The notes: generated by a model from the sequence alone, not told the origin. Shown: positions 18,207 through 30,332, counted from the first letter of the stretch. The stretch: DNA of 33,434 nucleotides from Polymyxa betae (GCA_003693705.1 RBZT01000800.1:1-33434), one strand, 5' to 3'. Numbers and translations are program-made.

Positions 18207-19250
18207 ATGTTGGCCTTTCGGACCTGTTTGAAATTTTCCGTCGCCTTCATTTTGACATTCGGCTTCTTCTTCTTCATCGCGTACTACTTCAAAGATACAG
18301 GGGTCGATAACCACGCAGCTAACGACCTCGATAACTGGACCGGTAACGACACCGAATGTGTCAATAACCGGCCAGCTAAAGATGCCAACAACTGGGCAGC
18401 TAAAGATGCCAAGAACCCGGCCGCTAAAGGTGTCGAAAGCGGCGCAGTTAATGATGTCGAAACCATCTCGAAATCCTTCGACATCGATGAACTATTCAAC
18501 GATGAACGCGTCAAATCGCTGGAACGAATCTTCGCCGTGATCCAAAAATCCTTTATGGAAGTTATCGGACTTTCGGACCCGCGCGATCGTACTGAAATCG
18601 CATCTGAGGCGGAGCTCGTGAAAAACTACACGGACACGTTCCAGGAGCTTGTCGACGATGACAAAATCAATGATGCCGGACTTGTCGCCTTTTACACGTC
18701 GACCATGACTTCTTACGTTTCCCATTTGATCTGGGCCAAGGTCCTGATGGAGCAGATGTTGAGAGGATTTCGCTTCTATCTCCGAGAGAACCCACTCGGG
18801 GCGTTCTACCGTTTAGATGAGATCGTCCGGTGCCTGCGATCCTGCACATCGATCGCCTATCAAATCCAGAACAAAATTGGAATCCCGTTGGTGATGGAAC
18901 ATGTCATACAGAACGCTATCAAAATCCTCGAACGCAACTCTCTTGTGATCAAGCCGGAAGAAATTGAAATTTCAGATATTCAAATTACGATTGCATTCAG
19001 TGATGAAGATCTACAAAATGATGATCATATCGGATACATCCGTGCGATTTCGTATCTGGAAAACAGAGTCCGACGATCTATTCTTGATGAATCCGTGCGA
19101 AAGGCGATTCTGGACGCGATCATGAAAGAATATGTTCGACGATCTGATTTCGTATGGTTTGATGATAAGAGCGGTATGAAATTTGAAGATTATGTTGTGG
19201 CAGAGGAATATCCTTCTCCAGCCTCTAATCAACCTCTTCTAACGAATTAG
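18207..19250 (+). CDS. Signal-anchored protein with 8-residue repeats
   Basis: Single-exon gene, 347 aa. Residues 9-27 form a strong hydrophobic segment (FSVAFILTFGFFFFIAYYF) after a short basic start, fitting a signal anchor or uncleaved signal peptide. Residues 36-82 are low-complexity repeats of about 8 residues (AKDANNWA, AKDAKNPA, AKGVESGA, VNDVETIS), mirrored in DNA by a 24-base period. The remainder (about 90-335) is a mixed helical domain with no recognised family, with segments such as LWAKVLMEQMLRGFRFYLR-like amphipathic helices and two conserved-looking Cys (LRSCTS and neighbouring CLR). It is probably secreted-pathway or membrane-bound with the helical domain in the lumen or outside, which is inference. 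The start is the first ATG of an uninterrupted frame just before the hydrophobic segment. Confidence 0.78.
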   Translation: MLAFRTCLKFSVAFILTFGFFFFIAYYFKDTGVDNHAANDLDNWTGNDTECVNNRPAKDANNWAAKDAKNPAAKGVESGAVNDVETISKSFDIDELFNDERVKSLERIFAVIQKSFMEVIGLSDPRDRTEIASEAELVKNYTDTFQELVDDDKINDAGLVAFYTSTMTSYVSHLIWAKVLMEQMLRGFRFYLRENPLGAFYRLDEIVRCLRSCTSIAYQIQNKIGIPLVMEHVIQNAIKILERNSLVIKPEEIEISDIQITIAFSDEDLQNDDHIGYIRAISYLENRVRRSILDESVRKAILDAIMKEYVRRSDFVWFDDKSGMKFEDYVVAEEYPSPASNQPLLTN

Positions 19251-19534
19251 CCGCATATTGATATGACCAAAGACAAAGTCTCTTCATAGGCCGCCTCAAT
19301 CTACAAATAAATAAAATCGCTAGGAAGTCGGAAAACACTTCTGGAATTATTTCGATCTGAAACCTTTTACAACAAACTCGCTTTTAACGAATTGTGAGAA
19401 CGATCACCAGACCAATCGTTCCCCGAAGTCCTTTTTTGGCTATTTTCACCTTGGTCTGAGATACCCACGGAAAGTGATCTTATCTCAACCATAGTATTAT
19501 TAATAACCCTCTTCAAAGATAATCCATTTCTATC

Positions 19535-19801
19535 ATGTTGGCGAGCTGTATCTGCTGTCAACTTCTTCTATTCCACAATATTGCTGTCTTGTTCACATTG
19601 TCCTTTGTCGCAACTGTTTCTTACAAGAATCTTTCGGAGAAAACGACGTCGAAACCATTCCGCGATCTTGTAATCTTAAATCCATGTGGATGGCTGACGC
19701 ATCAATTCGCTTTGACAACGAACGACGAGATCGCTCCATCTTATTTTGGAAAGAGCTGTAACGCTTTGATCGTAATGTCAGATGCAGATGTGGGCAGGTG
19801 A
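19535..19801 (+). CDS. Possible small secreted protein
   Basis: 88 codons beginning with a hydrophobic leader (MLASCICCQLLLFHNIAVLF, then TLSFVA), like a signal peptide. It continues with a neutral stretch (KTTSKPFRDLVILNPCGWLT) and ends at TGA. A splice donor-like GGCAG|GTGATC overlaps the stop, so more exons may follow; a 66-codon frame at 19917 is one candidate. An opposite-strand frame of 70 codons overlaps. No family is recognised. Confidence 0.33.
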   Translation: MLASCICCQLLLFHNIAVLFTLSFVATVSYKNLSEKTTSKPFRDLVILNPCGWLTHQFALTTNDEIAPSYFGKSCNALIVMSDADVGR

Positions 19802-21245
19802 TCATGAAAACCGGAGATAGACAACATGGCTGTACTTCACTCTTTATGGTTCATCCATCCCATTCAATCAGAAACTCCAGCAACAAACTGCCCTTTCTTC
19901 AATAGAAGCCCAGAACATGGCTCTTGGTCACGAATCTAGAGAGGCGAAATGGGCTCGTCATCTGACAGCTGATCGTTATCCACTATCATATTCTGACAGG
20001 CGAAAAAAACCAACCAGACTGTCAATTTGGGATTGTCTTAAATTTCACAGCAATGATTTACTGACCTCTGTCTCATTGAAAACTGACCAGTCAATGGGAA
20101 TCTTCAGCACCTACTAAAATGACAAGCTATGATACTATCAGTTAACTAACATTGTGCTGGATAGCATTGTCGGATTGGCAAACCCTAGGTAGAGATGGCG
20201 AAGGTTGTGACGAAGACTCCAGCTCGCAGCTCCGTGGTGTGATAGCTCCTGGCTCCCAACCCTTTTCAACACCTCGGGCCTGGCCAGCAAAAAGTGCAAT
20301 TTGTGTCATGTCAATTGATGTTTTCAAAACAGAGATCTCTGAGACTGAACGTGATTTTCAAGCCATCAATCCCTCTTTCTTTGATTGAACATTAACATTA
20401 TTTTCTCTTAAATTATTCCCAAATTCAGATGCTCTTCGAACGTTTTTGACTTGACAGTTCTTCTCGGCGTTTATAACCAAAAATCTTCAAAACTGGCATT
20501 GCTTTAATCATGTGAATTTTGAATGCAGTGTCCGAAAAACGATTAGTAAACTGTTGTCTTGCGACGAAATCATCCGATTGAGCCGACATGCGTGGAATCG
20601 GCAATCGGCCATCGGAATTTTCCTGCAGCCTTTTCACGCCTTAAATTTGGTTTCTTCATGCTTACGAATGTTGTTGAACAGTACAACTTAGGTCCTGATT
20701 CGTGAGATTGTGATCCGGATCACACTCTTGAAATCACAACGCGTACAGATCCAACATCTTCTGCTAATACCAACGACGTCAAACTGAAAACTTTCCTCGA
20801 TAACAAGCTGCCGATTTGAAGCAGTATTCCAGCAGTCTCATCAACACTTTCATAAATCTGTATACACCATTGCTTTCTAGTCTTGCTGCTTTTTGATAAA
20901 AAGAATCGAAAAAAACTGATGTCTCAAATTTTGGCAGAATGCTCACCGAATAATCGCAGAAGTATCTCCATACAAATTATACAGTACTGTAGTCACATAC
21001 ATAACTGTATCACGGTGTAACACAAAAATTCAGAAGGCCGCAGCTTCGGGGGGAAAAACAATTGAAAAAAGTAGATGAGCTATGAAAAAGTGTTTGGAAA
21101 TTTCGTGACACATCGGTCCCGGACAAAAAAGTGCGTGGGATTACGGCATTGAAGGTCTTCGGATAGCGGGAGGACCGAATCAGTTGTATCCCCATTATTG
21201 TCTCTCTCCCTTCTTGTGTGACGGCTCCGGTTCTCCGACCTGCCC
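19802..21245. other. Intergenic with weak ORFs only
   Basis: No gene is supported. Frames at 19917-20117 (plus), 20152-20388 (plus) and 20425-20637 (minus) are short. The minus one (QSDDFVARQQFTNRF) looks most protein-like, but its only in-frame ATG is internal. The promoter of the SANT gene at 21246 should lie near 21150-21245. Confidence 0.35.
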
Positions 21246-24200
21246 ATGGACGACGCCACCGCGGCGCTGCAGTCCTGGACGCCGCTCGAGGAGGAGTTCC
21301 TGCTGTCGCTGGTCTCGGCCCGCGTCCACCCTTGGGTCAAATGGGACCTGGTCGTCGCCATCTTCTTCAAGGAGTTCGGCCCGCTCCGTTTCTACACCGC
21401 CGATATGGTTCGTCGTAAGTTCTATAGTATGAGAGCTCGCTGGCATGATGGCGATGGCGTCCCGGCGCTGATGCATGATATGGACGGCATGATGATGATG
21501 CCGCCGCCGCCGCTGCCCTTCCCACGGGCTTCGGCTTCGGTCAGTCGTATTGCAATAACGAAACGTAAATTCTCATGTCGTACGTAGAGTTGTGGGAATA
21601 CTGCCTCACGGGTTCGGATTCTGGACAAGATTAGCCCGCAGATGCAGTTTAAATGGATTCCGAAGGACGACTTACTGGCAGAGGCTGCGCGGACTCCTAT
21701 TAACCCTAACCCTAATCGCCCATCGCCCATCACAATCCCGGCCTCTCCGCCCCCTGTTCCCGTCGATTTCAATCGTCACGACATGCAATGGGGCGACGAT
21801 GAGCACGAGTATCTGAAGGAGCTGGCCGCCACGTTCGATCAGAAATGGGACGTGCTGGCCCGGCTGATGCGGGACCGATTCCCCGATCGATGTCCGTATA
21901 CCGTGGAGATGCTTCGTCAGAAAATCCAGGACGTGATGGTGCCGCCTAAATCACCGATGGGTCTCTCGGTCGACCTGTTTTACCGCTTTAACCAAGAAAG
22001 TAAGATGCACAATGTCCCGCTGCCGGTAACGGTTCCGGACACGTCATCTTCAGAGTCCGCAGATGTTCCTGTCCAGGTGGATTCTGTGCCAGCTGATGTC
22101 CCTGCTATTAATAACACTATCGGTAATGAACCCGCTCTTCCTGATAATTCCATGGCGGACTTCGGTCCATCTGCTCTTTCCTGTGATGGCTTCAATGAGG
22201 CCTGCGACAATTCCAACGAGGCTGATGTTGACTTTTCTTATGTCGCTGAAGTTTCTGACAACCTTGCTGTTGGTGATGCTGTCGTTTCTGATGACGTTGT
22301 CGTCTGTGAAGACGGTGAGCCCCTTCACATTTCTTCAGCTGATCAACCGATCGCTCCTGAACCAATTCGTCAAAACGACCCTCAAGTTGATGTTTTCGAA
22401 AAAGTTGCTGCAGACGATTCAAACGGCGATTTTATTGAGAATGTTCATGTTCCCGACGAAGATGATGATATCATAGAATATGATCAGGAGAATGAGGCCG
22501 TCGAGCCTTATGCTACCAGCGATGACATGGTCGTCCAAGGGACTGCAAAATCTGATTTCCATGAAGATACCAAATCTAAAGAGTCGAGCAAAGCAGCTGA
22601 CCTTGATGACATCGTGGTGGTTGTGTCGGAATTCACACCTGAAGACAACGATTCTGCACATATTGAAGTTCCTGATTATGCGCAGTTTCAAGCCGATCAT
22701 GATCAAAGATTCGAAATTCCTCAAACCGTTGCTGTCGCAGACCATGAAGAATCCGGGATCGCTAAGAACTCCTGTAATCCCCTCAAAGCAGAGGCTGTCG
22801 AATTTGTCGAAAACTTCCATCTGGAATTGTCAGAAAAAGAAGAGCAGCTAGTTGTGCCACCAACTGAACCAGAATCTGTTGATGGAATTCCGTCACAATT
22901 TCTGCCACAACCTGCTGTGGAAGTCACCCATGAAGTTGCGGTTCAGGTCGAGATTCAAGATGATAGGCTGCCGGAATCTGTCGTCGTCGAACAAGCACAA
23001 CCAGAAATCGTTGACCTGTGCAGCGATGAAAATGTCAAAGAAGGTGAAATTGATGCAGACTCTCATCCTGTCGAGATCGCTTCGGATCGTGATGACTCAC
23101 TCTTCGCAAAAGAAGTTGTCATGGATGTTGATTCTCATCAGGATGACATTCAGCTGTATCCTGAAACAGCCGTCATCACAACAGAGGCTGTTATGAATGT
23201 TCTGGACGACGCTCAGCAGAATCAGGAGACCGCTGTCCCTACCACAGATGTTGCCCTGGTTGCGGATGCCATAAACTTGCATAATGATGTTGAAGTTGCC
23301 ATTGAAGAGGCTGCAGGCGTTCACCTCGATGGCAATCAGCCGAATAATGATGCCGAGATCGCCACTGAAATCGTCGATATGGATATGGATGCTCAGCCCG
23401 ATGATATTCAGCTGGATAATGATGTTAAAGTCACCAACGAGACAACCATGGATGCGGATCTTCATGTGGATGATACTCAGCTGTATAATGATGCTGAAAT
23501 CGCCGCTGACGAGGCTGTCATGGCTGTTCGGGAAGCCCTAAAGTCGGGTAAAGCTGCCAAAGACGCCATTAAAGTAGAGGGCTCGGATGCGGATTGGTTT
23601 CTGAACGACATTCCGTTAAATCATGACGCTCAAATCATCTCTAACGGTGTCATACATGTTGCCAAACAAGTCATTGCTGCCAATGTTGTAGCTGATGCTC
23701 CAGCTCCGGCTTCTTCGATGGCCTTCGACAGGAAAATCAAGCCTGAGCCCATTTCTATGCCTGGTATTTTACAATTGCTTATCCTTTTATTTTATTTTAT
23801 TCTTTGCTGTCTTTTCTCTTCAGATTTCTGAAACACTTTTATTGTTCGATTTTCTTATTTTGCGCCCGTTTTACCAGGTTTATTCTACAGTGATGTTGTT
23901 ATTTATCTTTCTATGGATTTTTTCCGTCATTGATGTTGAATCTGAACCCTCTTTTGTTCGATTCTGTTGTTTCTGCTTTTGCTATACATAACATTTTTCT
24001 CTTCTTGATAAATAATCGTTTCTGTCATTAGTCAATCAGAGCTGCGGATGTTAAAGTTTTTGGTTTGATACACTTTTTTCTGTTAGATCAGAGCTACTTT
24101 TCTAGTTTTATTCTCTTTGCGTTCATTCCTTTTTTCCTACAGTTTCATTGATTTGCTGTGCTAAAAGTTGATGAATTTCCTTTTTTTTCATGATTAAATG

Positions 24201-26470
24201 ACATTGTCAGTTTCTGCGTTTTCAACTGTTTTTTGTTTTCATCATATTCTGATTAATTTTTTTTCAGCCGAGGTCATCGTTCCGGACCTTCAGTCACCAA
24301 TCTCCGTCTTCAGCCATGTCCAAGAATCTGTAACTATCACCAAGTCTGTTGCAGGAGCGATTCTAACTACTGGCGCCGACGACACCGAATCAGACGAAGA
24401 CGTTGCCATCCCGAAGCTGACCAATTCGCACATCTGTCATTTCAACGCTTTCGACGATATCGACTCGCTACACGGGCCCGGATACGAATCACCACAAGAT
24501 CTCGCCAACCTCCACTACCAGCTTCTGGCGCCGGATATTAGTTCGGTAGAATCGCCGTCCCGACCGCCGCCCACTCCGAAACAACACGACTCAGATTTCC
24601 TCAAGAACAATCTGGTCGGTCGTGCTATCCGGAAACTGGTCGAAGGGCGCGTCGCCGAGACCGAAATCCACATGGGGAGCGACGCCATCTCGCAGCAGCC
24701 TGAGGCCGCGGAGGTCGTTACGGACGCTCTCAACCCTGTGACGGACTCCGAACCCATAAACGTCCCTGCTGAAGCGATGGTGGTCTCGCCTGCGATCGAT
24801 TTCGATCTCGATGAAAACGACTTCGACATGGACGAGGTGTCGGTGCCGGCCGAGCCCGTCCCGCCACCCAAGGTTACAACGAAACCGCTCACCGCTGCCA
24901 TTTCCAAACGCCGCGGCCGCCCGCCGGCTCCGGTGGGCGCCCTCCCTAGGAAGCGCGGTCGACCCCGTAAGAACGCTCCCAAGGCTGTGGAAGCCAGCGC
25001 TATCAGGAACATGACCGTCGACAAGATCGATCCTGTGCTTGGTTACATTACCAACAGTGGTATCGCTTTGGCTGGTAACATTGCCAAGTCTGACACGAGG
25101 GAACCTCTTCCTGGTAACATTACCGAGTCTGAGAATATCCTGGGCAAGTCCGTCGCTGTTAATGGGAATGTTTTATGCGAATCCCTGGCTGCTAATATCC
25201 CATCTGATGATCGACGTCACGAGCCGTTGGCGGATCAATCTCACCAGACCTGCGAGCTGGAAACGCTTCTTCATAGCAGCATTGTGGTGAGAGCGTTGTC
25301 AAAAGCCGAAGACTTAATCGCAAAGGAAAATGTCAAGCCCAGAGATGATGCTTCGAGTGAGGCTTTGGCGGTCTCTATCGACGCTTCGAAGCTATCAAAG
25401 TCTACAGAAACGCCGATTAATCCCGCTCTCGAGATTTCTTTGCCGACACTATCGAAAGGATCCTCAACGCAGCCGATTATCGAAATCCCACCACAATCCA
25501 TGTCGAAAAATCCTTCGGCTCACTCGATTGTCGACATTCTGCCGCCGTCAAAATCGCAGGAAGCTTTGTGTGTTGAAGGTCCTGGTCCGACAGAATCAAA
25601 AGAACCGTCGGTACAGCCGATTGTCGAAGTTCCGGCACCTTCCAAATTGAAAGCGATCTCGACCAAGCTCGCTGTTGAGAGGCGTTCGCTGTCTAGGGAT
25701 GTTGTTGCGAATTCCACCAAGGAGAAGTTAATTGGCAGTCGTATGAAGGGCGTGAAGAGTGGTAAACAGGCAACAAAGCCGCTCGTGACGCGGTCGGTGA
25801 GCAGCCGTACAAGAAGCTCGAAGAGAGCAGTGTCGCCAATCAGATTGCTGCCAGTACGGAAAAGTAATGACCATTCTGTTTGCTTGAGAACTTTCGTGTT
25901 CTGACTTTGTTTAGGTCGAAGAGTATGTCAGAATGATTTCGCACCACGTAAATCAGGTACTGCTGTTTCTGCTTTTCCTGCTATTTTCAAATTTTTTCAT
26001 CATTTTTAAAAATGTTTTTTTTGTCTTAATTATCGTGTCTGCATTTTTTTGTTGATCTTTCGAAATGACTTTTGGCACTGATGTTGGGCTGTACCTCTAT
26101 ATGTTCGTATTTTTTCGAGTTTTTCAGTTTAGATCTGTTCCTGTTCACTATTCTCGACTAAGCGAAGTTTCTCGCAGATTTTCAAAACGAGTCGTCGGTG
26201 AACACACAGCAGAGCGTTTGCGGTGACGATGTCGGTCCAGACTCAAGTGCGAACATCTCGTGTGATACTATCATGTCTGAAGCGCTTGCAGTCGCCGTAC
26301 AGGACCCGGATCCACCGGGGACTGCTCTGGATACCGAAACTTTATCTGCGAGCACTGAACCGTTGCTGCCTCCAAGATCGACATCTAATAATATGATGGA
26401 GAGCAGCAGTATAGAAATACCAGGACAGTCGAGATGGCTGCTTCCCTCTAAGTCATGTCTGTTACAATAA
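21246..26470 (+). CDS. SANT/Myb-like, AT-hook protein with C-terminal CaaX box (paralogue 1)
   Basis: Model: exons 21246-21539, 21642-23763, 24268-25863, 25915-25956 and 26178-26470; 1448 aa. Intron phases are 0, 1, 1, 1; all are GT...AG. Domains: SANT/Myb-like at about 11-60 (WTPLEEEFLLSLV) and about 146-200 (MQWGDDEHEYLKELA, RLMRDRFPDR). A very acidic region then leads into tandem ~20-24-residue repeats at about 590-790 (cores DDIQLYPE, DDIQLDNDV, DDTQLYNDAE). Two AT-hooks lie at about 1019 and 1034 (KRRGRPP, RKRGRPRK). Three ~18-residue repeats follow at about 1200-1270 (QPIIEIP, HSIVDIL, QPIVEVP). The C-terminus is SRWLLPSKSCLLQ, a CaaX box predicted for farnesylation. The AT-hooks and SANT domains imply DNA binding in the nucleus. 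Introns 2-4 are supported by phase and by the paralogue. The first donor (GTCAGT) is weak, so the exon 1 end is least sure. Confidence 0.75.
23764..24267 (+). other. T-rich 504-bp intron of paralogue 1
   Basis: Donor CCTG|GTATTT and acceptor TTTTTTTTCAG|CC join codon GCC in phase 1. It is much longer and more T-rich than the 50-60 bp introns elsewhere. The matching intron of paralogue 2 (28231-28600) is also long and T-rich. A short extra exon inside cannot be excluded. Confidence 0.65.
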
Positions 26471-27449
26471 TATTCTCTTTTAAATCTCTCTTATTTATGG
26501 TTTTTATCCCAATACACTGTCTTTAGCTTAGTACCGTCGATTCTTCGGTCAACTGCACCAAAAGGCGCTTTGTTTTCCCACAATCAAAGCGATGATTTCA
26601 AGTAAATTTTGAATGAAAATATGGGTGTTTCAAACCAGAATTTTCTTTGAGCAGATTCCTTTGTCACACAGCATGCAAATTTATCAGCGAGTCGCTGCTT
26701 TCGTACAGACGAACCTAACCTGTGCCGATTGGACTTGATTTGCAAAAGGTGAGACGGAAGGCGATTTTGATAATCTTTGACTCTCATTTGGATTGTGTTG
26801 GGTTAGGTTTTATTCTAAGATTCGATGCATTCAGGCAGCACTCTCCTCACAACTAACGAAATTCGCAACCAAGGAACATTGTTGGTCTAACAGGCATTTG
26901 CGATAAAAAAGTTTTTACGGGATCAGAAATAAAACAGGGAATTTTTTAGTACCGCTATTTCTTTGCTGAATCAGTCTTTCCAGAAACTATTTTTACATGC
27001 ATTGAGATTGAATTTCAAGGGGCGCAATAAAAAACTGCGCAAATATTTTCGAGTTCCTGCAAACCCAAATAAACGCAAATATCTTTCCCGTGATTTTCCG
27101 CAAAAAGACCGCAACCGCTTTTGCTAAAGAATCCGATCTAATAACAGCTGTCTGTCATAATTATTCATCCAATGGCAATGAATAGAGATCGAACAAAGTG
27201 GTCTTAATGATCAATTGGCATCCCAGAATTAGATGTTGTTGGCCGTTTGGCCCACGTCGACCTGCCAGAATTGAAGTTTTGCGCTGAGCGACGGATGCTG
27301 CGCCACGGCATTGCGACCCCACTGATATGAGCGTGTCAACCCCCCCCCCCCCGACATACAGTCTCACCCAGTAGCAGGGCCAGCTCAGTTGATCCCAACC
27401 ACCCAGTCGATCCAACCCCAACTAACGCCCCCAGCGCCCCTTCACCCCT
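26471..27449. other. Intergenic spacer between the two SANT genes
   Basis: AT-rich with no open frame of note. It holds a run of 13 C at 27340-27352 about 100 bases before the next ATG, and the promoter of paralogue 2 must lie here. Confidence 0.5.
27340..27352 (+). repeat. Poly-C tract (13 C)
   Basis: Uninterrupted C homopolymer in an otherwise mixed upstream region. Length may be unreliable as sequenced. Confidence 0.8.
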
Positions 27450-30332
27450 ATGCCACCACCCGGCTGTCGGCCCTGGGCGGCCGCCGAAGAACAGTACCTG
27501 GCCGAGCTCGTGGGCCAGCATGGCCGCCAATGGGGCCACTGGGAACTGATCGCCCGCCTCATGCTGCAGCGATTCGGGTCGGCGATTCGCCTCTATACCT
27601 CCCATCTCGTCCAGCAGAAATGGGCGGGCATGTCGCGGCGTCGGAAAGCGCCCCCGGTGGCCAGTAAGTCCCAGCAGCAGCCGCAGCAGCAGCAGCAGGC
27701 GACCCCTGGCTGGTACTGCTATTATGACGGCGATACCGGCTGCTATTACTATGATGATGAGACCGGTGTGCGATACTATCTGGACCCGTCGCAGCTGGTC
27801 CAGTACGACCAGCACCCGGTCGAGTATTACCCGACGCAGTTCGGGGAAGACGCGAGTGTCCCGTTTGTCACCGGGGTGGAGGCCGAGCGACGCGGTCTGC
27901 AATGGCGCTGGACGGGCGAAGAGACGGCGTATTTGCGCGGGCTGATCGCGTCGCATAACCCTACCGACTGGAATATCGTGGCCGGAGCGATGCGACAGCG
28001 ATTCGGGCGCCGATTTCGCGATTATACGATGAACTGCGTGGAGACCAAATGGCATCGGATTAAGGGCAAACAGACAGATCAGCAGGTCGGTAGTGGTGAG
28101 GTCGCTGTCATTGATCTCAGTGGCGACCCGCCGGTCGTACTGGAGCGCACGGAACCCGTTCATCGGCCCACTGTATCCCGTGTAGAGAGTTTCGTCACAA
28201 ATATGGCCGATTTTCGTATTACAGATGAAGGTGAGCTACATCATGTTAATTAATTTATTCACCTGATTTTTTGTCTTTTATATTTATTTACCAGAATTTA
28301 TTGCATTATTATCTTGTGTAAGATTCCTCATCATTTTCGCTTCTTATGTTATTACGGCTTGTTGTGATCTAAATTTTTTGTACATTTTGCTTTCGAACAA
28401 TTTCTGGTCTTTCTATCGCTAGCAATACGATTGACAATCTCTGTTATTCTTTCGTCACCGCATTCCATTTTTTTACTTAATTTTTCTCCTTCCGTTTGCT
28501 CTCACTCCAACAGTTTCCCCTAAACCCAAACCCTAATCGTTCTCCTATTTGTTTTGCGACCTGTCACACATTCGCTCAATTCTTACCACTTTTTTATCAG
28601 GAGCCTCTCAGCCCCATCACGAGGCCGTCTTCTCAGAGGTCGTACCGGCCCCGGCCACCGTCAACGACATGGCCGCCAGCCACGACGCCGACTCCGACGA
28701 AACCGCACCGCTGGATAGTTCGGGTCGTACTGGCCCGCCCTCGAACCTGCCTACGGACGTCGATCCAGCTCATAGCGTGATGGCTGCGTCGCCGGACGTT
28801 TCCAGACTGCGTCAGGTGGTGATGGACGTGCCCGCCCCCGACCATGAAGAGAGCGCGTTCGATAAAGTCGCGTTGGGGCCGCGAACGGCGTCGGTTTCGT
28901 CGCAGCGCGCCATGTCTGACGGGGTCTCGGACTCCGCCGCCATCGAGTTCGCCCGTCTGTCTCAACTGGCGGCTCGGCAAATCGTCAAAACGGATCGCGA
29001 ACGTAAATTGCGACGTCAATCTGAATGGTTCCTCTCAGCCGGTACCATTCGACGTCGTCGCAACTTTTCTGCGCCGATTCCCGTTACTGCTGCCGCTGTC
29101 GCGGATATTCCTTCGAATATTGATTATGAAGCACCACCAGATACGGATATCAACATCAGCACGCATTCCGCGGCGGACATATCTATGATCGGGGCGGATC
29201 TGAGCCTGGCGTCGCAGGCCTCCGCCTCCGAATCGAACTGTGTCGTTCCTATCGATCATGCTCTGACGGACCCCGCCACGGACCTCCCGGATGCCGCTCC
29301 GGCTTTCTCGTCGGTTGCTGCTGACCAGCAGGACACTGCTATATGCGATTTGTCACCTTCAAAGGATGCGGAACCATCGGAGCCTGTTACACCATCGTAT
29401 TCACCTTCGAAGCTTCCTGATCAGCTACAGACAACTGCATCGGTTCAAGTGATCGTCTCCGAAGATCCGCCGCCATCTGATCATGAAGATCTGAATTCGG
29501 CGGCGTCCGCCATCGTTACCAGATCTGCAACGCCTCAGATTCGAAGAACGACGAGATCGTCGAGTTCCGCCCTCGGTCGAAAGCAACGATCCTCGGGGCC
29601 TTTGAAGCGCTCTAAGCGACTGCCGCTGGACCGCCCGACACCGCCGCTACGAAGAAGTCGACGATCGGCAAGTTCGGCCACGGAATCCAGTGTTACTGCG
29701 ACCCCAAACGAGATCGAATCGCGACGAAACCGCCCAAGTTTCGATAAAACTTTTCAACGTGATTCTGATATTTCCAAATGTAAGTTTTTTCCGACTTTTT
29801 TTCAAGTTTTTGCAAACTTGATGTCAATTTGCTTCAATGTTTTCTGTGGCAGTTATTCAGTCCATCTTGGATTCAATTGTTGTTAGATCGGCGGACCGAG
29901 ATGGCCTTGACCAGTACGACCGGGTCTGGGCCGAGTCCGGATCCCGGGCCAGTGTTCGATGGAGGTAGACTATCCCATTTCCGTCTATCTCGATCGCCAT
30001 TCTCATTGATTCTATCTAAATAGATTCTCCCGCTGATGACCAAATTCCTGCAAGATCTCTTTCGGAGCTCAATACAACACCAATAGGTAATGTTACGGCC
30101 TCTGCTTTTGAGCTTTTCGCTCTTTCTAGTTTCAAAGAAATTATCCGTTTGATTCTGTTTTTGGTCTGTTGAAATCAGAGGGATGTTGGGTATCATTGAT
30201 CCAGGTCAATATTGATATAATTCTGTTACAGACTGGCGTGTGGATAACGTTCGAAGAAGGAATGAGCCCGAGCCGACCCCCGTCCTGGAATCGAAATCAT
30301 CCTGGAGATCACGAGCATGTTTAATTCAATAG
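27450..30332 (+). CDS. SANT/Myb-like protein with C-terminal CaaX box (paralogue 2)
   Basis: Model: exons 27450-28230, 28601-29779, 29887-29964, 30024-30086 and 30232-30332; 733 aa, all introns phase 1 with GT...AG. SANT/Myb-like domains are at about 6-58 (WAAAEEQYLAELV, then LIARLMLQRFG) and 150-205 (WRWTGEETAYLRGLI, AMRQRFGRRFRDYT). The linker has a Gln tract (QQQPQQQQQ, about residue 75) and a Tyr-rich patch (WYCYYDGDTGCYYYDDE). The rest is Ser/Pro/Asp-rich with a basic region (LKRSKRLPLDRPTPPLRRSR, about 620). No canonical AT-hook is seen. The protein ends SSWRSRACLIQ, matching SRWLLPSKSCLLQ of paralogue 1, so both carry a CaaX box. It lies 980 bp downstream of paralogue 1 on the same strand and probably arose by tandem duplication. 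Exons 3 and 4 are short and are the least certain. Confidence 0.75.

Noticed and set aside
22050-23465. Long alternative frames on both strands inside exon 2 of the first SANT gene
   Set aside because: They are shadows of a repetitive acidic coding exon (GAT/GAA codon runs) and lack independent domain content.
29853-29964. Alternative acceptor at 29852 for exon 3 of paralogue 2
   Set aside because: The exon it creates is open, but its end is phase 2 and the next exon then hits a stop. The acceptor at 29886 keeps phase 1 through to the CaaX end.
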